Assembly (NCBI RefSeq): GCF_042676065.1
Contig: NZ_JBHTJO010000001.1
Location: 186,001 to 250,000 of the forward strand
Reading direction: 5' to 3'
Origin: Methyloligella solikamskensis
Lineage (GTDB): Bacteria; Pseudomonadota; Alphaproteobacteria; Rhizobiales; Methyloligellaceae
Length of the DNA stretch: 64,000 bases
The position numbers and the translations under genes are program-made. Positions within the stretch are counted from its first letter, which is position 1, and each line of letters starts with the position of its first letter. This document shows positions 35,228-44,237 of this stretch, one piece after another. The notes beneath the pieces were generated by a model. The model did no database searches. It was not told where the DNA came from and saw only the letters and a program-made list of their open reading frames with translations.

Positions 35228-36664
35228 TCAAAGGCCGGACGCGGCGGGCGCGTCCGCTTGAGGAGATGCGTCTGAGGATTGGGCGAGGTCGTTGGCAGCG
35301 AGGCGCTTCAGGGTCGCCTGGGCGCCGGTCCGCGCCTTGGCGGCGGCAAGCCAGTCTTCCATGGCGTCCTTCGGCTCAGGCTTCAGGCTTTCGACCTCAT
35401 CGATGGCCTTGTCGAGATCGCCTTCGTCAAGGGCGCTGCGGGCCCGGGTCAGAATGGCCTCGGTGCTGTCCCCTTTGCCGGCCCCGTCGAGACGGCGCAC
35501 GGTCACCACGGAGCTGGCGCTCGACAAAAGCGTATCGAAGAAGCCTTCCTCCGCCGGCTCGACCTCGGTGGAGAGCGCATTATCCCGAGCGGGCTCAAAC
35601 GCGGTGATGAGTTCGGGCATGGTCGCGATACCGTCAGCGGCATGGGCTGGAAGCGGCGAAAGACCCGTGCTGGCCGGCGCAATGCCTTTGAAGTCGTCCA
35701 GCTCCGCCTCGTAGGGACCGCCGCTCAGGACGGCGGTGCGCAGATCGGCAAGGGAGGCTGTCAGCGCGGCGCTGCGGGCCTCGTTGCTGGTCTTCTCCAC
35801 CGCGGAAGAAATATTCGGCAGCTCGGTCTCGAGCTTGGAGACGCGCTCCTTCACCGCCTCCAGATCGGATTCGTCGACAGTATTGCCGGCATTCTCTTTC
35901 GCTTGAGCCTGAGACAGGCTTGCGACCTCGCTCTTCAGGCTGTCCATCTCCTGAGAGAGGCTCGCGATCTTCTGAGCATCGGCAGCGCTGCTATCAGAGG
36001 CCTGGCTTTCGGCCTTTGGGAGGTCGGCCAGGCGCTGGTCGATCTTGCTCTCCAGGCGCTTCTCGGCCTCGCCGATCTGCTGGCTCACGGCGGCGGCATC
36101 GGCCACGGAGCCGCCGTTCTTGGCCTGATCGGCCATGGAATCGATGGTGGATTCCAGCTTGGCCACGCGATCTTGCAGGCTGAAGAGATCGTCCTGAGAA
36201 ACCTCGGCGTCAGGATTCCGGCTCTCCAGGGCGTCGAGCCGCGCTTCCAGCTCGGGCGTGGTCTTCGTCACGAGGGAGGGGTAGTAGGTCACGGCGAGAA
36301 AGAGCGCGACGACGCCAATGACGCCGCCGATCACGCCGGCAAAGACATGGCTGAGGAAACCGCCACCGGAGCGGGCCGGAGGCGGCGCGGCAACTGCCTC
36401 ATCCTCGTCTGTCTGCGATTCTTCTGAAGAGCCGTCGCCTTCGTCTGAAGAAGCTTCATCCGAGGCGCTATCGCTGCTTTCGGCGGAGGACGCTTCCGTC
36501 TCGGGCATCTCTTCAGACGCGGCGGAGTCCTGCTCGGTCCCGGCGGACTGGGTTTCGGCACTCTCGTTTTCGGACGGCACCTCTTCCGCAGTGCCTTCTA
36601 TGGTCTGCGTGGGACGCTTGTCGGCGTCTGCGTCCTTGTTCTTGTCGCCAAAAGGATCGGCCAT
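35228..36664 (-). CDS. bacterial mitofilin (Mic60-like) membrane-shaping protein
   Basis: The 478-residue protein has an acidic, low-complexity N-terminal 105 residues, a single transmembrane helix (SHVFAGVIGGVIGVVALFLA, about 108-130), a long coiled coil (about 140-290; RLDALESRNPDAEVSQDDLF, VAKLESTIDSMADQ and similar) and a C-terminal globular mitofilin domain. In alphaproteobacteria Mic60 is encoded in the haem operon next to hemY and can shape inner membranes into cristae-like folds and contact the outer membrane. The position between hemD and hemY fits that order exactly, which supports the call despite low motif conservation. It starts 45 nt after the hemD stop. Confidence 0.85.
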   Translation of the reverse strand: MADPFGDKNKDADADKRPTQTIEGTAEEVPSENESAETQSAGTEQDSAASEEMPETEASSAESSDSASDEASSDEGDGSSEESQTDEDEAVAAPPPARSGGGFLSHVFAGVIGGVIGVVALFLAVTYYPSLVTKTTPELEARLDALESRNPDAEVSQDDLFSLQDRVAKLESTIDSMADQAKNGGSVADAAAVSQQIGEAEKRLESKIDQRLADLPKAESQASDSSAADAQKIASLSQEMDSLKSEVASLSQAQAKENAGNTVDESDLEAVKERVSKLETELPNISSAVEKTSNEARSAALTASLADLRTAVLSGGPYEAELDDFKGIAPASTGLSPLPAHAADGIATMPELITAFEPARDNALSTEVEPAEEGFFDTLLSSASSVVTVRRLDGAGKGDSTEAILTRARSALDEGDLDKAIDEVESLKPEPKDAMEDWLAAAKARTGAQATLKRLAANDLAQSSDASPQADAPAASGL

Positions 36665-36709
36665 AAACCCCTACCCGCTGTTTGCCCCGCGTCTTTCAGT
36701 CTCTGCCAT

Positions 36710-37429
36710 TCAAGAGGATGCAGCCTCCGCAGCAATGAGCGCAAGGAGTTCTTCCTGGCTCGGCTCCGCTGCTACGCGCAGCTTCAGGCCAAAACCTTCA
36801 ACATTTGTTGCAACGGCTTGAGATAGGCAGAAACAGTAGAGAGACGCCAGGTCGGCGGCATTGTTCCGGTTCAGCCGCGCAAATATCTGGGCGGTGCGCG
36901 GCGACATGAGGATGACGCCGTCGAGGGTGTGATGGCGAAGCGCGTCGACCGCTTCCGCCGTCAGGCTCTTCGCCGGTACGGATCGATAGAGCACCGGCGC
37001 CTGGATATCGAAATCATGGCGCTCAAGGGCCAGCTTGAGGTCGAAGGCCAGGGTTTCGCCGGCGAGATGGATGAGCGTGCCCCGAAACGGATCGAGCCGC
37101 TCGACGATGAGCTCCGCAAGTTCCTCTCCGGTTCCGGGACCTTCCGTTACCTCCTCAAAACCCATTTCGTGGGCCATGGAGGCGGTTCCGGCACCGACCG
37201 CGAGGAGCGGCAGGCGAAGGGCGACGGTCCGCTGGGTGAGCCGGTCGAGGGCCCGCAAGCCGTTGCGACTGGTGGCGATGAGCGCCTGAGCCCGGTAGAG
37301 ATCCATGGGCGGGCGCAGGAACTCGATTTCAAGCAGCGGCGACAGGATAGGCGCGTAACCGCGCTCCTTGAGGAGCTGCGCCTGGGCCGCGGCGTCCGGC
37401 TGGGGCCTGGTCACGAGCAAATGCATCAA
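36710..37429 (-). CDS. hemD: uroporphyrinogen-III synthase
   Basis: HemD closes hydroxymethylbilane to uroporphyrinogen III, inverting ring D. The 239-residue protein is recognised by the opening LLVTRPQPDAAAQAQLLKER, ALIATSRNGLRAL, LLAVGAGTASMAHEMGFEEV, LIHLAGE and VILMSPRTAQIFARL. This family is always poorly conserved, so the gene order is the strongest support. Its start overlaps the hemC stop by 4 nt (ATGA), which couples the translation of consecutive pathway steps. Confidence 0.9.
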   Translation of the reverse strand: MMHLLVTRPQPDAAAQAQLLKERGYAPILSPLLEIEFLRPPMDLYRAQALIATSRNGLRALDRLTQRTVALRLPLLAVGAGTASMAHEMGFEEVTEGPGTGEELAELIVERLDPFRGTLIHLAGETLAFDLKLALERHDFDIQAPVLYRSVPAKSLTAEAVDALRHHTLDGVILMSPRTAQIFARLNRNNAADLASLYCFCLSQAVATNVEGFGLKLRVAAEPSQEELLALIAAEAASS

Positions 37430-38349
37430 TCGAGCTCAACAAGGAAATCCGGTCCTGCCCGTTCCAAGAGCTCGGCCGCGGCATCGGTTCCGAGCTTGGC
37501 CGCATGGATATGCTCGCCTTCGCGGCTCGTCTCGAACCATTCGCTGCCGTCCGGCATCAAAATCATACCCCGGAAGGTGAACCGGTCGCCATGGAGCTCG
37601 GCGAGACCGGCGATGGGTGTGCGGCAGGACCCGTCGAGCCTGGCGAGAAAGGCGCGCTCGCAGGAAATCGCGATCTCGGTCGGGCGATGATGGAGCGGCT
37701 TCAGCCAGTCGATCACCTCCTTGTCCTCGCTGCGGCAGGCGACGCCCAGCGCGCCCTGGCCGACGGCGGGAAGCATCTCTTCAGGCTCGATGACGGCGGT
37801 GGCGTGCTCGGTCAGCTCCAGCCGCTTCAGGCCGGCATAGGCGAGGAGCGTGGCATCCGCCTTCTCCTCCGCCAGCTTGCGGAGCCGGGTCTGCACGTTG
37901 CCGCGGAAGGTGTCGACCTTCAGATCGGGACGGATCCGTTTGACCTGGGCTTGGCGCCGCAGGCTCGCCGTGCCGACGAGAGCGCCTTCGGGAAGATCAC
38001 GCAAGGTGGCGGCCTTGTGGCTGATGAAGGCATCGCGCACATCGCCGCGTTCAGGGATCGCAGCGATAATCATGCCGGCGGGCAGCTCGGTGGGCAGATC
38101 CTTCATGGAATGGACTGCAAGGTCGATGGCGCCCGAAAGCAAAGCCTCGTCGATTTCCTTGGTGAACAAGCCCTTGCCGCCGAACTCGCGCAGGGGCTTG
38201 TCCTTGATGCGGTCGCCGGCGGTGGAGAATACGTCGACCTCGATTTCGCCGGGGAAGCCCCCGGATTTGAGCAGATCGCGCACATGCTCCGCCTGCCAGA
38301 GGGCGAGCGGGCTTCCGCGGGTACCGATATGAAGGGTGCGTTGGGTCAT
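37426..38349 (-). CDS. hemC: hydroxymethylbilane synthase (porphobilinogen deaminase)
   Basis: HemC links four porphobilinogens on a dipyrromethane cofactor. The 307-residue product has the usual length. TLHIGTRGSPLALWQAEHVR opens the protein, GGKGLFTKEIDEALL, DLAVHSMKDLPTELPAGM and LVGTASLRRQAQVKRIRPDL form the active site, and RLDGSCRTPIAG contains the cysteine that carries the cofactor. It is transcribed divergently from tsaD, 41 nt away, as in many Rhizobiales. Confidence 0.97.
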   Translation of the reverse strand: MTQRTLHIGTRGSPLALWQAEHVRDLLKSGGFPGEIEVDVFSTAGDRIKDKPLREFGGKGLFTKEIDEALLSGAIDLAVHSMKDLPTELPAGMIIAAIPERGDVRDAFISHKAATLRDLPEGALVGTASLRRQAQVKRIRPDLKVDTFRGNVQTRLRKLAEEKADATLLAYAGLKRLELTEHATAVIEPEEMLPAVGQGALGVACRSEDKEVIDWLKPLHHRPTEIAISCERAFLARLDGSCRTPIAGLAELHGDRFTFRGMILMPDGSEWFETSREGEHIHAAKLGTDAAAELLERAGPDFLVELD

Positions 38350-38390
38350 TCGTTCTTCAATCGAAACGCGGCTGCGGTGTAAAGAGGCCT

Positions 38391-39479
38391 ATGACGAAAA
38401 GCGCAAAAGAGCTGACGGTGCTCGGCATCGAGACGAGCTGCGATGAGACGGCTGCGGCCGTGGTGCGCCGGAAGGCCGACGGTAGGGCTGAGATCCTCTC
38501 CAATGTGGTGCGGGCGCAGCTCGATCTCCACCGGCGTTATGGCGGCGTGGTGCCGGAGATCGCCGCGCGGGCCCATGTGGAGCTGCTGGATGCCGCCATT
38601 CAGCAGGCGCTTGACGATGCCGGGCTCACCCTCGACGAGATCAACGCCGTGGCCGCCACCGCCGGGCCCGGGCTGATCGGCGGGCTGATCGTGGGCGTGG
38701 TGACGGGCAAATCCATCGCGCTCGCAAGGGGACTGCCCTTCATCGCGGTCAATCATCTGGAGGCCCACGCGCTCACGGCGCGGCTGACGGACGGGATCGG
38801 CTTTCCTTATCTGCTCCTGCTGGTCTCCGGCGGCCATACCCAGCTTCTGGCGGTGGAGGATGTCGGCCGCTATCGCCGGCTCGGCACGACGCTGGACGAT
38901 GCGCTGGGAGAAGCCTTCGACAAGACGGCCAAGCTCTTGGGCCTGCCTTATCCGGGCGGGCCGGAGGTCGAGAAGCTGGCACGAGAGGGCGAGGCGAACA
39001 TTCCGCTTCCCCGGCCCATGCTGGGGCGCGAGGAGCCGCATTTTTCGCTCGCCGGGCTGAAGACGGCTGTGCGCCAGGCGGCACAGCAACGGGCGCCGCT
39101 TTCCGATCAGACGGTCGCCGATCTTTGCGCCAGCTTCCAGGAGGCGGTGGCGGAGATCGTGGAGGACCGTACGGCGCGCGGCATGGCGCTCTATCTCGAA
39201 CGGTTCGGCGAAGACGCGCCGCGGCAGCTCGTGGTGGCGGGCGGCGTGGCGGCCAATCAGCGGCTGCGGGAGGCGCTGGACGGGCTCTGCCAGCGCAAGG
39301 GCTTCACGCTCCATGCCCCGCCTCTCTCCCTCTGCTCCGACAACGGGGCGATGATCGCCTGGGCGGGGCTTGAGCATTTCGCTAAGGGCGAGAGCGACGG
39401 TATGGACGCGGAGGCCTGCGCCCGCTGGCCTCTCGACCCGGAAGCCCCGCCGGCGATCGGCGCTGGCGTGAAGGCCTAG
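38391..39479 (+). CDS. tsaD: tRNA N6-adenosine threonylcarbamoyltransferase TsaD
   Basis: TsaD completes t6A37 in ANN-decoding tRNAs together with TsaB, TsaE and TsaC. The 362-residue product shows VLGIETSCDETAAAVVRRKA, the metal ligands in FIAVNHLEAHALTARLTDG (HxxxH), YLLLLVSGGHTQLLAVEDVG and the C-terminal VVAGGVAANQRLREALDG with CSDNGAMIAWAG. It is essential in most bacteria. It diverges from hemC and is followed by gpsA, a typical alphaproteobacterial order. Confidence 0.97.
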   Translation: MTKSAKELTVLGIETSCDETAAAVVRRKADGRAEILSNVVRAQLDLHRRYGGVVPEIAARAHVELLDAAIQQALDDAGLTLDEINAVAATAGPGLIGGLIVGVVTGKSIALARGLPFIAVNHLEAHALTARLTDGIGFPYLLLLVSGGHTQLLAVEDVGRYRRLGTTLDDALGEAFDKTAKLLGLPYPGGPEVEKLAREGEANIPLPRPMLGREEPHFSLAGLKTAVRQAAQQRAPLSDQTVADLCASFQEAVAEIVEDRTARGMALYLERFGEDAPRQLVVAGGVAANQRLREALDGLCQRKGFTLHAPPLSLCSDNGAMIAWAGLEHFAKGESDGMDAEACARWPLDPEAPPAIGAGVKA

Positions 39480-39562
39480 GCGCCCTCTGGTCGCGGGCCT
39501 GCACGGCGGCTACACTCGGGCTAGAGGAACGCGCCGTACGAACAAGCAGGGCAGGGAGCAGA

Positions 39563-40558
39563 ATGGACCTTCAGTCAGCCGGCATCGTTGGAGCGGGCGC
39601 CTGGGGTTGCGCGCTGGCCCAGACGGCAAGGCGCGCCGGGCGGGACGTGACGATCTGGGGCTACGAGCCGAGCGTCGTCGACGAGATCAACGACAGCCAT
39701 CGGAACAGCACCTATCTGCCCGGCATCACGCTGGATGAGGAGATCCGCGCCACGGCCACCCTCAAGGACGTGGCGGCGTGCGACGTGATCCTTCTGGTGA
39801 CGCCGGCCCAGCATGCGCGCTCCATCACCAGCGAGTTGGCCTTTCATCTCCGGCCCGAGCAGATCGTGATCATCTGCTCCAAGGGGCTGGAGCAGCAGAC
39901 CGGCAAGCTGCTGTCCGAGGTGGTCGGCGAGGTGGCGCCGGGCGCCGAGGTGGGCGCGCTGTCCGGGCCGGGTTTCGCAGACGAGATCGCGCGTGGGCTC
40001 CCGTCGGCCGTGACGCTTGCCATGGCCACGGAGGACGAGGCGGCGCGGCTTGCTGAGACTTTCAGCCATCCTTCTTTTCGCTGCTATGCGAGCGCCGACG
40101 TGATCGGGGCGCAGCTCGGCGGTGCGGTAAAGAACGTGCTGGCCATCGCGGCGGGGATCGTCCAGGGCAAGGGGCTCGGGGCCTCGGCCCATGCGGCGCT
40201 CGTGACACGGGGATTTGCGGAGCTGACACGGCTCGGCATCGCGCTCGGGGCCAAGCGGGAGACCATGGCCGGGCTTTCGGGACTGGGCGATCTTCTGCTG
40301 ACCTGCGGCAGCTCCGTTTCGCGCAATATGTCGCTCGGAATCGCGTTAGGGGAAGGGCGGTCCTTAGGGGACGTTTTGAAGAGCCGGAGTTCGGTGACTG
40401 AAGGCGTCTTCACGGCCGGCGCGGTGGTGGAGATCGCCGCGGCCAAGGGAATCGACATGCCGATCTGCCATTCGGTCCATGCGGTGATCGCAGGCATGCA
40501 GACGGTGGACGAGGCGATCGAGGGGCTGCTTTCCCGGCCGCTCAGGTCGGAAAGCTGA
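39563..40558 (+). CDS. gpsA: glycerol-3-phosphate dehydrogenase [NAD(P)+]
   Basis: GpsA reduces dihydroxyacetone phosphate to sn-glycerol 3-phosphate for phospholipid synthesis. The 331-residue protein has the dinucleotide loop IVGAGAWGCALAQTARRAGR, NSTYLPGITLDEEI, VTPAQHARSITSELAFHL, ICSKGLEQQTGKLLSEV, GPGFADEIARGLPSAVTLA and the catalytic GGAVKNVLAIAAGIVQGKGL lysine. GLSGLGDLLLTCGSSVSRNM is the second conserved block. It lies 83 nt after tsaD and 25 nt before the YciI-like gene in one direction. Confidence 0.96.
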   Translation: MDLQSAGIVGAGAWGCALAQTARRAGRDVTIWGYEPSVVDEINDSHRNSTYLPGITLDEEIRATATLKDVAACDVILLVTPAQHARSITSELAFHLRPEQIVIICSKGLEQQTGKLLSEVVGEVAPGAEVGALSGPGFADEIARGLPSAVTLAMATEDEAARLAETFSHPSFRCYASADVIGAQLGGAVKNVLAIAAGIVQGKGLGASAHAALVTRGFAELTRLGIALGAKRETMAGLSGLGDLLLTCGSSVSRNMSLGIALGEGRSLGDVLKSRSSVTEGVFTAGAVVEIAAAKGIDMPICHSVHAVIAGMQTVDEAIEGLLSRPLRSES

Positions 40559-40583
40559 AAATTCGAGGAGGAAACAAGCGCCA

Positions 40584-40874
40584 ATGCTCTACGCAGTGAT
40601 CTGCACCGACAAGCCGGGGAGCCTGCCGCTCCGCCAGGAGAAGCGGCCCGAACATCTGGAACACCTGAAGAGCCTGGGCGATCAGCTGAAGCTGGCCGGG
40701 CCGTTCACCGAGGATGACGGGGTCACCATGAACGGGAGCCTGCTGGTGATCGAGGCGGACACGCCCGAAGCGGCGCGGGCGCTGGTCGAGAAGGACCCCT
40801 TCTTCGTCCATGGCGTGTTCGAGAATGTCGAGATTCGTCCCTGGAAGTGGACGGTCAACAATCCGAACGGCTGA
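40584..40874 (+). CDS. YciI-like family protein
   Basis: The 96-residue protein has the YciI/ferredoxin-like fold signature: LYAVICTDKPGSLPLRQEKR, PEHLEHLKSLGDQLKLAGPF, a GSLLVIEADTPEAARALVEK strand-helix and the ending FENVEIRPWKW. The conserved histidine (EHL) and aspartate of the putative active site are present. The reaction is unknown. It sits in the conserved tsaD-gpsA-yciI-EVE order and ends 5 nt before the EVE gene. Confidence 0.9.
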   Translation: MLYAVICTDKPGSLPLRQEKRPEHLEHLKSLGDQLKLAGPFTEDDGVTMNGSLLVIEADTPEAARALVEKDPFFVHGVFENVEIRPWKWTVNNPNG

Positions 40875-40879
40875 ACCCC

Positions 40880-41311
40880 ATGGCGTATTGGCTTTTTAAA
40901 TCGGAGCCCGGCACCTGGTCGTGGGACGACCAGAAAGCTGCCGGCGCCAAGGGCACGGAGTGGGACGGTGTCCGCAACTATCAGGCGCGCAACTTCATGC
41001 GCGACATGAAAAAGGGCGACCTCGGCTTCTTCTATCACTCGGTGAAGGAGAAGCAGATCGTCGGCATCGTGAAGGTGAGCGCCGAGGCGCACCCGGATTC
41101 CACGGACGATACGGGCAAATGGGAATGCGTCGATCTCGTCGAGGTCTGCGACGTGCCGGAGCCCGTGCATCTCGATCAGATCAAGGACGAGCCGAAACTC
41201 GAAGAAATGGTGCTCGTGAACAATTCTAGGCTTTCAGTCCAGCCCGTTTCGGCACAAGAATGGGATATCGTCTGTCGGATGGGCGGGCTGAAGAAGCCGC
41301 CCAAGGCATAG
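40880..41311 (+). CDS. EVE domain-containing protein
   Basis: From the ATG at 40880 the product has 143 residues. The EVE fold (PUA-like) is clear from AYWLFKSEPGTWSWDDQKAA, WDGVRNYQARNFMRDMKKGD, LGFFYHSVKEKQIVGIVKVS, and the C-terminal NSRLSVQPVSAQEWDIVCRM. EVE domains bind modified DNA bases such as 5-methylcytosine derivatives or modified RNA bases. Here it is a stand-alone, housekeeping-type copy like thymocyte nuclear protein 1. It follows the YciI-like gene by 5 nt. Confidence 0.92.
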   Translation: MAYWLFKSEPGTWSWDDQKAAGAKGTEWDGVRNYQARNFMRDMKKGDLGFFYHSVKEKQIVGIVKVSAEAHPDSTDDTGKWECVDLVEVCDVPEPVHLDQIKDEPKLEEMVLVNNSRLSVQPVSAQEWDIVCRMGGLKKPPKA

Positions 41312-41348
41312 ACCCGGGACACGGGCGAAAAGGACGAGGGGAGGAAGC

Positions 41349-41738
41349 ATGTCGGTGAACATCGTTTCGGTCGTCATCGCTGCGGTGGCCGGATTTCTGG
41401 TCGGATGGGGCTGGTATGCCCTGTTCGGGAAGATCTGGCAGCGCGGCCTGGGCGATCCCGAGATGAAGCCCCGGCCTGCCCCCTTCATCTTTGCGGCCAT
41501 CGCCAATCTGCTCATGGCGGTGATATTTTCCGGCGTTCTCTTCCATACGAGAATGTGGACGATACGCGGCGGCATCATCAGCGCGGCCCTGCTCTGGGCG
41601 GGCTTCGTGCTGACGACGGTCACCGTTAATCAGAGCTTTCAGGGCCGGCCGGGCTCGGTGATCGCGATCGATGCGGGCCATTGGCTCGTGGTGATGATGG
41701 TGATCGGCGGAATTCTCGGCGCGTTCGGCCCAACCTAG
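41349..41738 (+). CDS. DUF1761 family membrane protein
   Basis: The 129-residue protein has four transmembrane helices: VVIAAVAGFLVGWGWYALFG, PFIFAAIANLLMAVIFSGVL, IRGGIISAALLWAGFVLTTV and DAGHWLVVMMVIGGILGAFG. The order helix-WYALFGK-helix-GGI-LLWAGFVLTT is the DUF1761 pattern. No function is known. The start at ATG 41349 follows GGGGAGG. It is on the same strand as the EVE gene, 37 nt downstream. Confidence 0.85.
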   Translation: MSVNIVSVVIAAVAGFLVGWGWYALFGKIWQRGLGDPEMKPRPAPFIFAAIANLLMAVIFSGVLFHTRMWTIRGGIISAALLWAGFVLTTVTVNQSFQGRPGSVIAIDAGHWLVVMMVIGGILGAFGPT

Positions 41739-41837
41739 AAGCGGGAGAAGCATCCGCACGGGTGAGTGTGAGTAGCGGGAAGCGGAACACCAAGAAACCG
41801 CACCGCTTAGCGTAAGGTGGCTTTAGGGAGGCGCCCA

Positions 41838-43796
41838 ATGACGACGGCAAACAAGATCTACTACGTCCCGGACGATGTGAAGGAGCGCGCCTTCATCGAT
41901 CGGCCCACGTATCACTCGATGTACTACGAGAGCGTCGAGGACCCGGAAAAATTTTGGGGCGAGCACGGCAAGCGGCTGGATTGGATCGAGCCCTACACCA
42001 AGGTCAAGAACACCAGCTTCGAGTATCCCAACGTCTCGATCAAATGGTTCGAGGATGGCGTGCTCAACGTCTCCCAGAACTGCGTGGACCGGCATCTGAA
42101 GACCCGCCCGGATCAGACGGCAATCATCTGGGAGCCCGACGATCCGGAGACCCCGGCGAAGCACATCACGTACAAGGAGCTTCACGAGGAAGTCTGCCGG
42201 TTCGCCAACGTGCTTCTGGCCAACGGGGTCAAGAAGGGCGACACGGTCACCATCTACCTGCCGATGATCCCGGAGGCCGCCTACGCGATGCTGGCCTGCG
42301 CGCGGATCGGCGCGATCCACTCCATCGTGTTTGCCGGCTTCTCGGCGGAGAGCTTGGCGGGGCGCATCGAAGATTGCGCCTCCAAGGTCGTGATCACGGC
42401 GGATGAGGGCCTGCGCGGTGGCAAGAAGGTGCCCCTGAAGAAGAACGTGGACACCGCCCTCAACCACGCACCGGTGGTTGAGAAGGTGATCGTTGTCCGT
42501 CACACCGGCGGGCTCGATCCAGAGATGGTGAGCAACCCGGGCGTCGATGTTGACTACTCCCGCGCCCGCGAAGAGGTGGCGGATGTCTGCGCGCCGGAGG
42601 AGATGAATGCGGAGGATCCGTTGTTCATCCTCTACACGTCAGGCTCGACGGGTAAGCCCAAGGGCGTGCTGCACACCACGGGCGGCTATCTCGTCTACGC
42701 TTCCATGACCCATCAATACGTCTTCGATTATCACGACGGAGACGTGTTCTGGTGCACGGCCGACGTCGGCTGGGTCACGGGCCACAGCTACATCGTCTAC
42801 GGCCCGCTGGCGAACGGCGCGACCACGCTGATGTTCGAAGGCGTGCCGAGCTATCCCGACGCCTCGCGCTTCTGGCAGGTGGTCGACAAGCACAAGGTCA
42901 ACATCTTCTACACGGCGCCGACGGCGATCCGTGCGCTGATGGGGGCGGGCGACAAGTTCGTGGAGGGCACGTCGCGGGAGTCCTTGCGGCTGCTGGGCTC
43001 GGTGGGCGAGCCGATCAATCCGGAAGCCTGGGAGTGGTATTACGAGAAAATCGGCGAGGAGCGCTGCCCCATCGTCGATACCTGGTGGCAGACGGAGACG
43101 GGCGGCATTCTAATCTCGCCGCTGCCGGGCGCCACGGATCTGAAGGCGGGCTCCGCCACCCTGCCCTTCTTCGGCGTGCAGCCGGCGTTGATGGATGCGG
43201 ACGGCAACATCCTGGAAGGGCCGGCCACGGGTAATCTCGTGATCCTCGATTCCTGGCCGGGGCAGATGCGCACGGTCTTCGGCGATCACGAGCGTTTCGT
43301 GGAGACCTATTTCTCCGCCTATAAGGGCAAGTACTTCACCGGTGACGGGTGCCGCCGTGACGGCGACGACTACTACTGGATCACCGGCCGCGTGGACGAC
43401 GTGATCAATGTCTCCGGCCACCGGATGGGCACGGCGGAGGTGGAATCCGCCCTGGTCGCTCACCCGAAGGTCTCCGAAGCCGCGGTGGTGGGCTATCCCC
43501 ACGACCTGAAGGGCCAAGGCATCTATTGCTACGTCACCCTGATGGAGGGTGAGGAAAGCTCAGACGATCTTCGGGTCGAGCTTCGCAAATGGGTGCGCGA
43601 GGAGATCGGCCCGATCGCATCGCCGGACAAGATCCAGTTCGCGCCGGGCCTCCCCAAGACCCGGTCGGGCAAGATCATGCGGCGGATTCTGCGCAAGATC
43701 GCCGAGGACGATTTCTCCAATCTCGGAGACACCTCGACACTGGCGGATCCGGGCGTGGTGGACGATCTGGTGGAGAACCGGCAGCACAAGGCTTAG
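41838..43796 (+). CDS. acs: acetyl-CoA synthetase (AMP-forming)
   Basis: Acs activates acetate through acetyl-AMP. The 652-residue product has the standard length. FWGEHGKRLDWIEPYTKVKN is the N-terminal signature, LFILYTSGSTGKPKGVLHTT is the P-loop of the adenylate-forming family, DTWWQTETGGILISPLPGAT and YFTGDGCRRDGDDYYWITGR bind the adenylate, and PKTRSGKIMRRILRKIA carries the catalytic lysine that is regulated by acetylation. The ATG at 41838 has AGGGAGG 6 nt upstream. Its stop is convergent with the Tat-protein gene at 43811. Confidence 0.97.
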   Translation: MTTANKIYYVPDDVKERAFIDRPTYHSMYYESVEDPEKFWGEHGKRLDWIEPYTKVKNTSFEYPNVSIKWFEDGVLNVSQNCVDRHLKTRPDQTAIIWEPDDPETPAKHITYKELHEEVCRFANVLLANGVKKGDTVTIYLPMIPEAAYAMLACARIGAIHSIVFAGFSAESLAGRIEDCASKVVITADEGLRGGKKVPLKKNVDTALNHAPVVEKVIVVRHTGGLDPEMVSNPGVDVDYSRAREEVADVCAPEEMNAEDPLFILYTSGSTGKPKGVLHTTGGYLVYASMTHQYVFDYHDGDVFWCTADVGWVTGHSYIVYGPLANGATTLMFEGVPSYPDASRFWQVVDKHKVNIFYTAPTAIRALMGAGDKFVEGTSRESLRLLGSVGEPINPEAWEWYYEKIGEERCPIVDTWWQTETGGILISPLPGATDLKAGSATLPFFGVQPALMDADGNILEGPATGNLVILDSWPGQMRTVFGDHERFVETYFSAYKGKYFTGDGCRRDGDDYYWITGRVDDVINVSGHRMGTAEVESALVAHPKVSEAAVVGYPHDLKGQGIYCYVTLMEGEESSDDLRVELRKWVREEIGPIASPDKIQFAPGLPKTRSGKIMRRILRKIAEDDFSNLGDTSTLADPGVVDDLVENRQHKA

Positions 43797-43810
43797 CCGC
43801 GGCGGCCACA

Positions 43811-44218
43811 TTAAGCGTATTTTGCCGCGGCGCCGCAGAGACGGATTTCTGTCTCGGAGAGAACCCAGCCGTCGACGGTTCTAGCGGCGCCTGCGGCGAA
43901 ATCCGCTGCGCATTGCCCCTGCAAGGCCTTCCGGCGGCTGTCGGGACAGGTCATCTGAGCGGCCTCGAGGAGGCGTGGACGCTGGCTGATGAAGTCGTCC
44001 AGGGCCGCGTCCTCGACGAGATCCGGATAGAGGGCGAGTACGCGCCGGCCTACGGTCCGGGCTGCGGTACGCAAGGTTTCATCGTCCAAAGAAGCGAAGA
44101 AATCCGGCGTATTCCGGGGTACGCCGCGGCAGGCGAGAATGGCGCCGCCATATCCCACCACGCCCAGTGTTGCGATGCCGGCAAGGCCGAGAAACGCACG
44201 CCGCGTTATTTTGGACAT
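43811..44218 (-). CDS. small Tat-exported protein, possible GMC dehydrogenase accessory subunit
   Basis: From the ATG at 44218 the product has 135 residues. It begins with a twin-arginine signal (MSKITRRAFLGLAGIATLGV). The mature part is helical, starting FFASLDDETLRTAARTVGRR, and contains three to four cysteines. Size, Tat signal and position 19 nt after a GMC flavoenzyme gene match the gamma subunit of FAD-dependent glucose/sorbitol dehydrogenases, which helps the catalytic subunit mature and exports it by hitch-hiking. The partner here has no signal peptide, which fits that scheme. The match is by architecture, not by strong sequence identity. Confidence 0.6.
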   Translation of the reverse strand: MSKITRRAFLGLAGIATLGVVGYGGAILACRGVPRNTPDFFASLDDETLRTAARTVGRRVLALYPDLVEDAALDDFISQRPRLLEAAQMTCPDSRRKALQGQCAADFAAGAARTVDGWVLSETEIRLCGAAAKYA

Positions 44219-44237
44219 AGCCTCTCTCCTTTGCCGC

